From: Chloroflexota bacterium
GTDB lineage: Bacteria; Chloroflexota; UBA11872
Direction: 5' to 3'
Assembly: GCA_022825895.1 (NCBI GenBank)
Contig: JAJDVX010000033.1
Span: 242,193-306,192, forward strand
Length of the DNA: 64,000 nucleotides
Below, piece after piece: positions 25,582 through 34,271 of the stretch. The position numbers and the translations under genes are program-made. The notes beneath the pieces were generated by a model. The model was not told the DNA's origin, did not search any database, and saw only the letters and a program-made list of their open reading frames with translations. Numbering within the stretch: the first letter of the stretch is position 1; every line of letters starts with the position of its first letter.

Positions 25582-28104
25582 TCAGGCGGCCTGGGACGCG
25601 CAGTACGGAAGGTCCAGGTCGCTCAGGTCACTCTCCGGGATCCGGCGCAGGTCCGACGGAATGCAGCCGATGAGTTGATTGCCCGTCAGGCCCAACACCT
25701 CAAGGCTTGCCAGGTCGGCCAACGCACCCGGTATAGCGCCGGTGAGCTCATTGCCCTGCAGGTTGAGCGATTCCAGCTTCGCCAGGTCGCCCAACTCGGC
25801 AGGGATAGGTCCGCTCAATCGATTGTCGCGCAGGACCAGCGCCTCAAGGTTCGCGGCGCTGCCAAGGGCTGCCGGAATCCGGCCTTCGAGGTCGTTTTCG
25901 CTGAGGAACAGCCACTTCAGATAGGCGAGGTAGCCAAGCCACGCGGGAATCTCGCCGCTGATGAGATTGTTGTGCAGCGTGAGCGCCTGCAGAGACTCCA
26001 GGCGGGCGAGCGTGGCCGGAAGCGGCCCTTCGAACCGGTTTTCGCTGAGGGCCAGCCACTGAAGCCTGGCGAGATTCCCCAGCTCCGGCGGGAGCTGACC
26101 GCCCAGCAGGTTGTGGTGGACGTTCAGGGACTCCAGGTACGTGAGGTCGCCAATGGCGGCGGATACCGTCCCCTGCAAGCCATTGTCAATCAGTTCCAAC
26201 CACACGACCCGGCCGTTGTCGTCGGTCGTCACGCCGTACCACTCGCCGGTGGGCGCGTCAGTCAGCCACTTGTCGTTGTTCTTCCAGTCGGGCCCGCCGG
26301 CGGCATGGTAGAAGGCGACGAGCGCTTCCCTGTCCGTGGCCCCGGACGTCTGCCTGGCCGCAGACGAATCGCCCTCGCAGAAGGCAAGTCCAAGTTCCGG
26401 GACGTCGTTGTCCGGAACGCCGCGGAGCCCCTCGGGTATGCAGCCGGTCAAGGCGTTTCCGCGCAGGCGAAGCCAGACCAGGGTGCTCAGTTCACCCCAC
26501 CCGGACGGTATGGTTCCTCGTAGCTGGTTGCCGTCAAGCCGGATCCGTTCAAGCTTCGGCAGGTCTCCCAGCCAGGCCGGCAAGGGGCCTTCCAGCCGGT
26601 TGTGCTGCAGGTAGAGCCACTCAAGCTGCGTGAGGCTGGCAAGTGCCAACGGAACCTCGCCGGTGAACTGATTGCCGCCGAGCGCCAGCACCGTGAGATT
26701 TTTCAGCTGGCCAAGGAACGCAGGGATTTGGCCGGCAAGTTGATTGTCGCCGAGCCACAACCACTCCAGGTCGGTGAGCCCGGCGAGTTCGGGAGGGATC
26801 TCGCCCTGCAGGTGATTCTCCGACAGCGACAGCTTCTTGAGGCCGGTGAGGTCGCCCAGCCACGCCGGAATATCTCCGGTCAGCTGGTTGTCCCAGAGGT
26901 ACAGCGTTTCCAGCTGCGTTAGCTGGCGCACCTCGGGTGGAATCTCACCCTCAAGGCGGTTCTGTCGAAGTACCAGTTGCTGCAGGTTGACGAGCCGGCC
27001 GATCTCGGGCGGAATCTCGCCTCGCAGTTGGTTATCGCCCAGGTAGAGCGCGATCAGGGCGGTCAAGCCGCCAAGTTCCGGCGAGATTATTCCGCGCAGC
27101 CCGTTGTCAATCAGATTGAGGACGACGACGCGGCCAGTAACGTCGGTAAAGACGCCGTGCCATTCGCCAAGGGGCGCCTCACTCCCCCAGTTCGTGCGGT
27201 CCTTCCACTCGTTGCCGCCGGCTGCGTGGAAGAACTTCATCAGCGCGTCTCGGTCGGAGCGTACGGTCCCGCCGAATTCGCAAACTGGCAGGCCAAGGTC
27301 AAACAGATCATTCGTGAGGACGTACCTGATTTCCCCCGGGATGCATCCGGTCAGATCGTTTCCCGCCAGCCGCAGCGTTGTCAGGTTGCCGAGGTTGGCC
27401 AGCGACGCGGGGATCTCGCCCCGCAGATTGTTTCCGGCCAGGCCAAGCGCGACGAGACCGGTGAGATTGCCCAACTGGCTGGGAATCGCGCCGACCAGTT
27501 CATTCCGGTCGAGGTAGAGCGCGCGCAGGCCGGTCAGAGATCCCAATTCGGGTGGAATCGCGCCCCGCAGCTGGTTGTCCCAGAGATTCAGTTCGGTGAC
27601 GCGGCCGCTGCCGTCGGTGGTCACGCCGAACCATTCGCCGAGAGGCCGATCGCTCAGCCAATGCTCCGTGTTTGTCCAACCGCGGCCGACCGTGGCGCGA
27701 TAGAGCGCGATCAGGGCCGCGCGATCGTCGGCCGCGGCACCGCCGTCCGCCTTCCCGACGTGCGCCATCCGGCCTGGCGTTGACATCGCGCGCGGCGTGG
27801 TTGCCGGAGCAACGGCAAGTGGCGGGGCGGGTGTGGACGCATCGGCGGGCGCGGCCGACGGTGACATGCCGGAGTCCGGGGTCGCCGTGGTCGCCGATGG
27901 TTCCGGGCCGCACGCTGACAGCAGTACGGCCAGACCAACGGCGGCCAGCAGCCCGTACGTGGCGACAAGCCACGTCCGACCGCTGGTGAGCAGCGCCACG
28001 GCGAGCTTTTGGTCTGGGCGGACGGACACGAACATTCCCGCAAGGATCTCGGCACGTGAAATATAGGCGCTCGCAGCGGCCGACTGGTTGCCACGGACCT
28101 TCAC
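25582..28104 (-). CDS. Lipoprotein with three LRR modules
   Basis: An 840-residue surface lipoprotein: the lipobox VLLSAC-G follows a hydrophobic helix at about residues 45-66, then a Ser/Ala/Pro-rich linker to about 120. Three complete modules follow. Each starts with an N-cap of the type ALIALYRATVGRGWTN ... WFGVTTD, carries plant-type repeats (NQLRGAIPPELGSLTGLRAL style) and ends in a cysteine cap (CIPGEI ... LGLPVC; CIPEGL ... LGLAFC; CIPSDL ... LDLPYC). It lacks the QYFQR domain of the other two. The start is uncertain: ATG at 28035 (MFVSVRPDQK) would still keep the lipobox. Confidence 0.83.
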   Translation of the reverse strand: MKVRGNQSAAASAYISRAEILAGMFVSVRPDQKLAVALLTSGRTWLVATYGLLAAVGLAVLLSACGPEPSATTATPDSGMSPSAAPADASTPAPPLAVAPATTPRAMSTPGRMAHVGKADGGAAADDRAALIALYRATVGRGWTNTEHWLSDRPLGEWFGVTTDGSGRVTELNLWDNQLRGAIPPELGSLTGLRALYLDRNELVGAIPSQLGNLTGLVALGLAGNNLRGEIPASLANLGNLTTLRLAGNDLTGCIPGEIRYVLTNDLFDLGLPVCEFGGTVRSDRDALMKFFHAAGGNEWKDRTNWGSEAPLGEWHGVFTDVTGRVVVLNLIDNGLRGIISPELGGLTALIALYLGDNQLRGEIPPEIGRLVNLQQLVLRQNRLEGEIPPEVRQLTQLETLYLWDNQLTGDIPAWLGDLTGLKKLSLSENHLQGEIPPELAGLTDLEWLWLGDNQLAGQIPAFLGQLKNLTVLALGGNQFTGEVPLALASLTQLEWLYLQHNRLEGPLPAWLGDLPKLERIRLDGNQLRGTIPSGWGELSTLVWLRLRGNALTGCIPEGLRGVPDNDVPELGLAFCEGDSSAARQTSGATDREALVAFYHAAGGPDWKNNDKWLTDAPTGEWYGVTTDDNGRVVWLELIDNGLQGTVSAAIGDLTYLESLNVHHNLLGGQLPPELGNLARLQWLALSENRFEGPLPATLARLESLQALTLHNNLISGEIPAWLGYLAYLKWLFLSENDLEGRIPAALGSAANLEALVLRDNRLSGPIPAELGDLAKLESLNLQGNELTGAIPGALADLASLEVLGLTGNQLIGCIPSDLRRIPESDLSDLDLPYCASQAA

Positions 28105-28183
28105 CTGTCCATGAATCGGGACCCGGCCGATCGCTATCCGAGCAGGGGAGGGGCGAGATAATGGTCGCCGGGGTCGCCCACCT

Positions 28184-28189
28184 TAGAAT
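28184..28189 (+). promoter_or_regulatory. Candidate -10 element upstream of hemB
   Basis: TAGAAT, 27 bases before the hemB GTG and within the 111 bases separating it from the divergent LRR lipoprotein gene. No clear -35 element accompanies it. Confidence 0.35.
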
Positions 28190-28215
28190 CATGTCCCGAG
28201 TCTGGAGGACGTGAG

Positions 28216-29241
28216 GTGTTGCGCGAACGGCTGAGTGAACCGGTGGCGGCCGCTGACGCGGCAGGTGCGCAGCGGCCGCGGCGGCTGCGACGGTCAACCG
28301 GGTTGCGGCGGCTGACGCGGGAGACGCGGCTTTCGGTGGACCAGTTGCTGTATCCGATGTTTGTAGTGCCGGGCGCGGGCGTGGAGACCGAAATCGGCTC
28401 GCTGCCGGGACAGATGCAGCGGTCGGCGGACCGGATGGGCGCGGCAGCCCGCGAGGTGGCGGATGCCGGGATTCAAGGCGTGCTGCTTTTCGGTCAGGCG
28501 GCGGTGAAGTCGCCGGCGGGCGATGAGGCATCTGCGTCTGACGGGGCGGTGCAGCGGGCGATTGGGGAAATTAAAGCGGCTGTGCCGGAATTGGTGGTGT
28601 TTACGGACGTGTGCCTGTGCGCATACACCGATCACGGGCATTGCGGCGTGCTGAACGGCCAGACCATCGACAACGACGCCTCGGTGGAGCGAATCGCGGA
28701 AGTGGCGCTCTCGCATGCCCAGGCCGGGGCGGACGTGGTGGCGCCCTCGGACATGATGGATGGGCGCGTGGGCGCGATCCGGTCGGTGCTGGACTCGGAG
28801 GGTTTCACCGAGACGGCGATCATGGCCTACGCGGCAAAGTACGCCAGCGCGTTTTACGGGCCGTTCAGGGAAGCGTCGGGATCGGCCCCGGCATTCGGGG
28901 ACCGGCGCGGCTACCAGATGGATCCCGGCAACGCGCGCGAGGCGCTGCGCGAGGTCGGGCTCGACCTGGAGGAGGGCGCGGACATCGTAATGGTGAAACC
29001 CGCGTTGACCTACTTGGACGTCATCGCCCGGGTTCGCGCCGAGTTTGACGCGCCGTTGGCGGCCTACCTGGTGAGCGGAGAGTTCGCGGCGATCAAGGCG
29101 GCGGCCGAGCGGGGCTGGCTGGACGAACGCGCGGCGGCGCTGGAGGCGCTGACGGCGCTGGCACGGGCGGGGGCGGACATCATCATCACGTACTGGGCGC
29201 CCAAGGCGGCGCGGTGGCTGGGCGAGGGGCCGACGCACTGA
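28216..29241 (+). CDS. hemB: Delta-aminolevulinic acid dehydratase (porphobilinogen synthase)
   Basis: A 341-residue enzyme that condenses two 5-aminolevulinate molecules. DVCLCAYTDHGHCG holds the three cysteines of the zinc-dependent type. The Schiff-base lysines lie in AAKYASAFYGPFREA and MVKPALTYLDVI. The start is GTG 28216 after a GGAGG region; the first 25 residues are Arg-rich and less conserved. It belongs with hemC, cobA and hemD but is separated from them by two LRR genes on the other strand. Confidence 0.95.
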   Translation: MLRERLSEPVAAADAAGAQRPRRLRRSTGLRRLTRETRLSVDQLLYPMFVVPGAGVETEIGSLPGQMQRSADRMGAAAREVADAGIQGVLLFGQAAVKSPAGDEASASDGAVQRAIGEIKAAVPELVVFTDVCLCAYTDHGHCGVLNGQTIDNDASVERIAEVALSHAQAGADVVAPSDMMDGRVGAIRSVLDSEGFTETAIMAYAAKYASAFYGPFREASGSAPAFGDRRGYQMDPGNAREALREVGLDLEEGADIVMVKPALTYLDVIARVRAEFDAPLAAYLVSGEFAAIKAAAERGWLDERAAALEALTALARAGADIIITYWAPKAARWLGEGPTH

Positions 29242-30122
29242 CGTCGAGCACGCGCCGCGCCGTTGTGTTGAGCGCGGCGGCGGCGGCGGCTTTTTCGTTG
29301 GGCGCGCCGCTATCGCGCTTGGCGGCGCCGGTGAGCGCCGCGGAAGTGACGTTGTGGCGGCTGGGACTGGCGACGCTCGTAGCGTTCGGGCTGGCCCGGG
29401 TGTCCGGCGTCTCGCTGGCGCACATTCGCGAGCGGCGCACAGCCATCCTCGGGGCGACGCTCTACGCGCATTTCCTGCTGTTCACGCTGGCGGCGCAGAC
29501 GACGACGACGGCGCACACGTTGGCGCTGGTATACGGGTCACCGGCGCTGGTGGCGCTGGGGTCGGCGCTAATCCTGCGGGAGCCGCCGCGGGCCAAGCAG
29601 GTTGTTGGCGTGGTGGCGGCGGTGGCCGGGATTGCGATCCTGGTCGGGTTCGAGCCGGCCGAGAGCGGGGCCACGCTTGCAGGCGACCTGGCGGCGGCCG
29701 GATCGGGCGCGGCGTTGGCGGCGTACGTGCTGGCGGGGCGCTACTACCGCGGCGCGATGCCGCTGCCGGCCTACGTGTTCGCGGTGTACGGCTGGGCGGC
29801 GCTGCTGGCGCTTCCGTATGCGGTCGTCTCGTTTGACGCGGGGGCCTACGACGGCGGGCGCATCGGGGCGATTGCCATCCTGGGCCTGGTGCCGCTGGGG
29901 TTGGGTCACACGCTGCTCAATGCGGCGCTGCGGCGAGCAACCGCAACGATTCCCAACGTGATCACAACCCAGGAGGTGACCGGCGGCGTGATCTTGGGGG
30001 CGCTACTTTACGGCGAGATTCCGGGCCCAAGCGCCGTGCTGGGCGCGCTGCTGGCGCTGGCCGGGGTGGTCGCCGTGGTCGTATTCGGGCGCGCCGAGCG
30101 CAATCCGGCAGCGGGGACCTAA
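29214..30122 (+). CDS. EamA/DMT-superfamily permease
   Basis: A 302-residue membrane protein with ten hydrophobic helices in two five-helix EamA halves. The first half has VTLWRLGLATLVAFGLARVSG and TLALVYGSPALVALGSALIL; the second ends in NVITTQEVTGGVILGALLYG and ALLALAGVVAVVVFG. These match the drug/metabolite transporter pattern; substrates are unknown. The GTG start at 29214 overlaps the hemB end by 28 bases; a later GTG at 29265 would shorten the first helix. Its stop meets the stop of the convergent kinase gene. Confidence 0.78.
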   Translation: MAGRGADALTSSTRRAVVLSAAAAAAFSLGAPLSRLAAPVSAAEVTLWRLGLATLVAFGLARVSGVSLAHIRERRTAILGATLYAHFLLFTLAAQTTTTAHTLALVYGSPALVALGSALILREPPRAKQVVGVVAAVAGIAILVGFEPAESGATLAGDLAAAGSGAALAAYVLAGRYYRGAMPLPAYVFAVYGWAALLALPYAVVSFDAGAYDGGRIGAIAILGLVPLGLGHTLLNAALRRATATIPNVITTQEVTGGVILGALLYGEIPGPSAVLGALLALAGVVAVVVFGRAERNPAAGT

Positions 30123-32149
30123 GGCCGAAAGCGCAGGGTTGCCACGGCGCCCTGCGCATCACGCCGCGGGGCGATGTCGAAGGCGCCGTCAAGATTACGT
30201 TCCACCAGGTTGCGAACGATCGTGAGCCCCAACCCCTGGTCACGCATGAGGCTGAAGCCGTCCGGCAGCCCGATGCCGTCGTCCTCAATGGAAATGGCCA
30301 GGCGGCCGTTGTGCGCTGACGCATCAACGTGGATGTGGCCGGTCGTGCGCCCCGCCATGCCATGCTCCACGGCATTCCACAGCAGTTCGTTGATCACCAG
30401 CGCGAATACGGTGGCCTTTTCGGATTGGATGCGGCCGGGTCGCGCTTCAACGGTGATGTCGATGCGGCGGCCGCTGGCATTCAGGTCGCCGCGCAGCATG
30501 TCGGCCATCGAATCGATGATCTGGTGCACGGTGGTCTGGCCGATGGCGTCCTGGGAGAGCAGGTCGTGAACGCGGGCCATGCCGCCAATGCGGCCGGCAC
30601 TGAGCTTGAGCAGGGTTGATGCTTCCTGGGTCTCGGTGCGCCGCGCCTGCATTTCGAGCAGCGAGGCGATGGTTTGCATGTTGTTCTTGACGCGGTGGTG
30701 CATTTCCTGCAGCAGGATCGACTTGGTTTCCAGGCCCTGGCGCACCTCTTCGAACAGCCTCGAGTTCTCGATGGCGATCGCCGCGTGGTTGGCGAATGTG
30801 AAGGCCAGGTCCACTTGTTCCTGGGTGTATTCGTTCGGGCCGGGACTGTAGAGGCTGATGGCGCCGACCGCCCGGTCGCGCAGGATCAGCGGCACGCTGA
30901 AGAGGGCGCCGTAGCCCTCGGTCGCGATCAGCTCGCGGGTGGCGACCAGGCGGGCGTCGTTCAGTGCGTCATTGACGACCACCGGCGCACGGGTGGAGAC
31001 GGCCCGGCCGACCACGCCGTCGCCGATGCCCAGGGTGTGCCGGCGGTAGGCGTCGCCCAGGTTGTGGGACGCGACGATTCGCATGCGCCTGCCGTCCTCG
31101 TCCAGCTGCCAGATGGCGGCCTTGTCAACGCCGATGAGGTGAGCGGCGGTTTGCGCGATCTGGGCCAGAACCGATGAGGGTTCGAGGTCCGAGGTGAGCG
31201 TGCGCGCCAGGTTCTGGACGGTGGTGAGCTGTTCGATCTTGCCGTGCAGGGCGTCGTCGGTCTGGCCGTGGAGGCGGGCGTTTTCAACGGCGATGGCGAG
31301 CTGCCCGGCGGTGATCTCGGCGAAGCGGGCTTCCTCATCGGTGAAGTCACGGAATTCGGGGCTGGCCATGCTGAGGACACCAATGAGGCGTTCGACCGTG
31401 AAAAGCACGATGGGAACGACGAGGAAGCTGCGCAGGTCTTCCTCGCCGAGGCCCGGGACGTACTTGAACCGCGGATCGCTCCAGGCGTCGCGCACCGCGA
31501 CCGGCTGACCCACCTGGGCCGCCCAGCCGATGATGCCCTCGCCCAGGGCGAGCGTCGTCTGGCCGACGGCCTCCGGATTGAAGGCGCGGGTGGCGCTGAG
31601 AATCAGGCGGTCGATGGCCTCGTCGTACAGGTAAATGGTGACCTCGGAGACGCCCAGGTGATCCGAGACGGACTCGACGGTGGCCAGCAGGACCTCGTTC
31701 AGTTCCAACGACGAGTTGATGACGCTGTTGATCCGGTCCAGGGCGCGGACGGTGTTGTCGAGCAGACGTTCGCGCTCGGTGGGTGTGGCGTTGATGGGAA
31801 CGATGGCGTCGTACCCGCGGACGAGAGCTTGGACGGCGGCCGTCTGAAGCTGGACAAGCTGGTCGACGACTGCCTCGTGCTGCGATGGCGGCGCATCGCG
31901 CAACACCGCGGCGCCCAGCGCGCCCATGCGTTCGAGAGCGGTGGCCAGCAGGCCCGAAAGGGAGCCGCCGCGCTCGGCCACCGTGGTGCCGACGCTCTCG
32001 ATGTGCCGGAGGAAGGCGCGGTTGGCGCGCAACTGCAGGAGGAGCCGGCCGGCGTCCAGCATGGAGACGTCCAGCCCGGCGTCGGCCTGATCCGCCAGCC
32101 AGCGGGCGAATTGCCGGCCCTGTTCAGTCCCGTCTCGAATCTGGGTCAC
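30119..32149 (-). CDS. GAF-domain sensor histidine kinase (HisKA_2 type)
   Basis: A 676-residue soluble kinase without membrane helices. An N-terminal helical region (about 1-135) is followed by two GAF domains (about 145-300 and 315-470; FLVVPIVLFTVERLIGVLSM and LFSVPLILRDRAVGAISLYS). The phosphoacceptor region EMHHRVKNNMQTIASLLEMQ is of the HisKA_2 type. The ATPase domain has NELLWNAVEHG (N box), EDDGIGLPDG (G1) and GLGLTIVRNLVE (G2). It should sense a small ligand or redox state in the cytoplasm. No response regulator is adjacent. It lies 54 bases downstream of ftsZ on the same strand. Confidence 0.9.
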   Translation of the reverse strand: MTQIRDGTEQGRQFARWLADQADAGLDVSMLDAGRLLLQLRANRAFLRHIESVGTTVAERGGSLSGLLATALERMGALGAAVLRDAPPSQHEAVVDQLVQLQTAAVQALVRGYDAIVPINATPTERERLLDNTVRALDRINSVINSSLELNEVLLATVESVSDHLGVSEVTIYLYDEAIDRLILSATRAFNPEAVGQTTLALGEGIIGWAAQVGQPVAVRDAWSDPRFKYVPGLGEEDLRSFLVVPIVLFTVERLIGVLSMASPEFRDFTDEEARFAEITAGQLAIAVENARLHGQTDDALHGKIEQLTTVQNLARTLTSDLEPSSVLAQIAQTAAHLIGVDKAAIWQLDEDGRRMRIVASHNLGDAYRRHTLGIGDGVVGRAVSTRAPVVVNDALNDARLVATRELIATEGYGALFSVPLILRDRAVGAISLYSPGPNEYTQEQVDLAFTFANHAAIAIENSRLFEEVRQGLETKSILLQEMHHRVKNNMQTIASLLEMQARRTETQEASTLLKLSAGRIGGMARVHDLLSQDAIGQTTVHQIIDSMADMLRGDLNASGRRIDITVEARPGRIQSEKATVFALVINELLWNAVEHGMAGRTTGHIHVDASAHNGRLAISIEDDGIGLPDGFSLMRDQGLGLTIVRNLVERNLDGAFDIAPRRDAQGAVATLRFRP

Positions 32150-32203
32150 GCGTCGGCCCTTCCGTCCGCCACGGTCAGGTCGCGGCGTCCCTGCGCGAAG
32201 AGC

Positions 32204-33388
32204 TTAGGACGGCGAACGCCGACGCAAAAAGGCTGGCACGTCAACCTCGTCGTCCGCCAGGCCAGCACCTCGCCCGCTCCGCGTGGCCCTGGCGCCCTGG
32301 CGTCGGCCACCCCCGGACCGCGAAACATCCGCTGAACGCGAGGCCTCGAACCCGGTGGCAATCAGCGTGACCCGGATTGTCTGGCCCATGCGCGGATCGA
32401 CCACCGTGCCGAAGATGATGTTGGCATCGGGCGCGGCGACGGCGGTGACGTGCTCCGCGGCGGCGTTGATTTCCGCAATGGCCACGTCATCCGAGGCGGT
32501 GATGTTGATGAGTACGCCGCGTGCGTCGTCAATCGAGGTCTCGAGCAGCGGGCTTTCCATCGCCTCGCGCACCGCCCGCAGCGCCCGCTCTTCGCCGGCG
32601 GCTTCGCCGACGCCCATCATGGCCGTGCCGGAGTCGCGCATGACCGAGCGGACGTCGGCAAAGTCCACGTTGACCAGACCGGTCGCGGTAATCAGGTCGG
32701 TGACGCCCTGCACCCCGCGATGCAACATTTCGTCCGCCATCAGAAAGGCGTCGGAGAACGCCGTGCCGGCGCTGGCGTATTCCAGCAGCTTGTTGTTGTG
32801 CAGCGTGATCAGGGCGTCCACGCGGCTTTCCAGTTCGGCGAGACCGTGACTGGCGACCTGAATGCGCCGCGAGCCTTCGAAGGTGAAGGGCACGGTGACG
32901 ACCGCTACGGTGAGCGCGCCGGCCTCCATCGCACGGTCAGCCAGGACCGGCGTCGCGCCGGTACCCGTCCCGCCGCCCATGCCGGCGGTGATGAACACCA
33001 TGTCGGCGCCATCAACCAGGTCGGCCAGTTCGTCGCTGCTCTCGGTGGCCGCGCGCTCGCCGAGGCGCGGATCGCCGCCCGACCCGAGGTGGTCGGTGGC
33101 TCGGCTCCCGATCAGGAGGCGGCGGTGGGCGTTGGACGCCGACAGGTCCTGGGCATCGGTGTTGACGGCAATGAACTCCACGCCGTCGAGTTCAGCGGCC
33201 ACCATTCGGTTGACGGCGTTGTTGCCGGCGCCGCCGACACCAATGACTCGGATGTCCGTCAGACCCGGCACGGCATGCCTGGACCCCGGGTCTGGATCCT
33301 GCCGCAGAATGCGCGGCACCAGGTTGTCCGGCCGTCGCAAGTCGTCCAGGCGGTCGGGATCAAACCCGCCGCGGTCTCTAGGCGGCAC
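32204..33388 (-). CDS. ftsZ: Cell division protein FtsZ
   Basis: A 394-residue tubulin homologue that forms the division ring. The core starts near residue 43 with IRVIGVGGAGNNAVNRM; the tubulin GTP signature GGGTGTG is at 138-144; the synergy loop NVDFADVRSVM and the C-terminal AFLRRR tail are present. The first 40 residues are an Arg/Asp-rich extension. The GTG at 33388 overlaps the end of parA by 11 bases and is preferred to the longer open frame inside parA. No ftsA or ftsQ is nearby. It is probably cotranscribed with parA and the kinase gene. Confidence 0.94.
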   Translation of the reverse strand: MPPRDRGGFDPDRLDDLRRPDNLVPRILRQDPDPGSRHAVPGLTDIRVIGVGGAGNNAVNRMVAAELDGVEFIAVNTDAQDLSASNAHRRLLIGSRATDHLGSGGDPRLGERAATESSDELADLVDGADMVFITAGMGGGTGTGATPVLADRAMEAGALTVAVVTVPFTFEGSRRIQVASHGLAELESRVDALITLHNNKLLEYASAGTAFSDAFLMADEMLHRGVQGVTDLITATGLVNVDFADVRSVMRDSGTAMMGVGEAAGEERALRAVREAMESPLLETSIDDARGVLINITASDDVAIAEINAAAEHVTAVAAPDANIIFGTVVDPRMGQTIRVTLIATGFEASRSADVSRSGGGRRQGARATRSGRGAGLADDEVDVPAFLRRRSPS

Positions 33389-34154
33389 GGGATCGCACCT
33401 CCGCGGCCAATGTCTCGTAGGCCTTGACGGCACGCCGCGCGCCGCGATTGGCACTGCCGGCCGCAAAGATGGAGAGGCCGGTACTGGCGGCTTCCAGGAT
33501 CTTGCTGTTGGTGGGAATGTCGGACTCGAAGACGCTGGCGCCCCACCGTTCGCGCAGGTAATCGGCCACAGTCTTCTCTTCGCGCAACCGGCGGTCAAAC
33601 TTGCTGAGGACGATGCCCAGGACCTTCAGGCGCGGGTTGAGGAAGGTCACTTCCTCGATGCTCTCATTCAGCATCTGCAAGCCTTGCAGCGAGAAAAAGC
33701 GGGCTTCGGTGGGAATGATGACCCACTCGGCCGCGACCAGGGCGTTGATGGTGAGCACGCCCAGGGACGGCGGGGTGTCGAAAAGGATGTAGTCGTAATC
33801 CTTGTCCACGCGCAGCACGTGCTCGCGCAGGCGCAGTTCCCGTCCCAGCTTGGTCTGGAGAGCTGACTCCACGCGGGCAAGATCCGGCGAGGCCGGTACC
33901 ACGTCCACAATGCCGCCGGCGGGATCGCTGACCCGGTAGCGGGGGAGCTCAATGTCGCGGTTCAGCAGGGCGTCGGCCAGGCTGGCGTCCATCACGCGTT
34001 CGACGCCAAACGAGGAAGTGAGGTTGGACTGCGGGTCGCAGTCGATGACGAGCAGCCGGGATCCGGCGCGCGCCAGGGTCGACGCCAGGTTCGATGTGGT
34101 GGTCGTCTTGCCAACGCCGCCCTTCTGGTTGGCGATGGCGATCGTCACGGCCAT
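33378..34154 (-). CDS. parA: ParA/Soj-family ATPase
   Basis: A 258-residue deviant Walker A ATPase: IANQKGGVGKTTTTSNLA near the N-terminus (K-G-G-x-G-K-T/S), LVIDCDPQSNLTSSFG, and YILFDTPPSLGVLTINAL as Walker B and switch regions. It matches chromosome-partition ParA/Soj proteins more than MinD, since no membrane-targeting helix is seen at the C-terminus. There is no parB next to it. Its stop overlaps the ftsZ start, so it may instead position the division machinery. A GGAGG site precedes the ATG. It is divergent from pyrD. Confidence 0.9.
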   Translation of the reverse strand: MAVTIAIANQKGGVGKTTTTSNLASTLARAGSRLLVIDCDPQSNLTSSFGVERVMDASLADALLNRDIELPRYRVSDPAGGIVDVVPASPDLARVESALQTKLGRELRLREHVLRVDKDYDYILFDTPPSLGVLTINALVAAEWVIIPTEARFFSLQGLQMLNESIEEVTFLNPRLKVLGIVLSKFDRRLREEKTVADYLRERWGASVFESDIPTNSKILEAASTGLSIFAAGSANRGARRAVKAYETLAAEVRSRAA

Positions 34155-34271
34155 GGGGAGCCTCCACGGAAGCGTCGCCCACCGGCCCCCACGGCGACGA
34201 TCTGACCGGATGCTATGCCAGACGCTTTCTGGCAGTCAACATAAGTTTAGGCGGGGACGCACCGTTACCCC

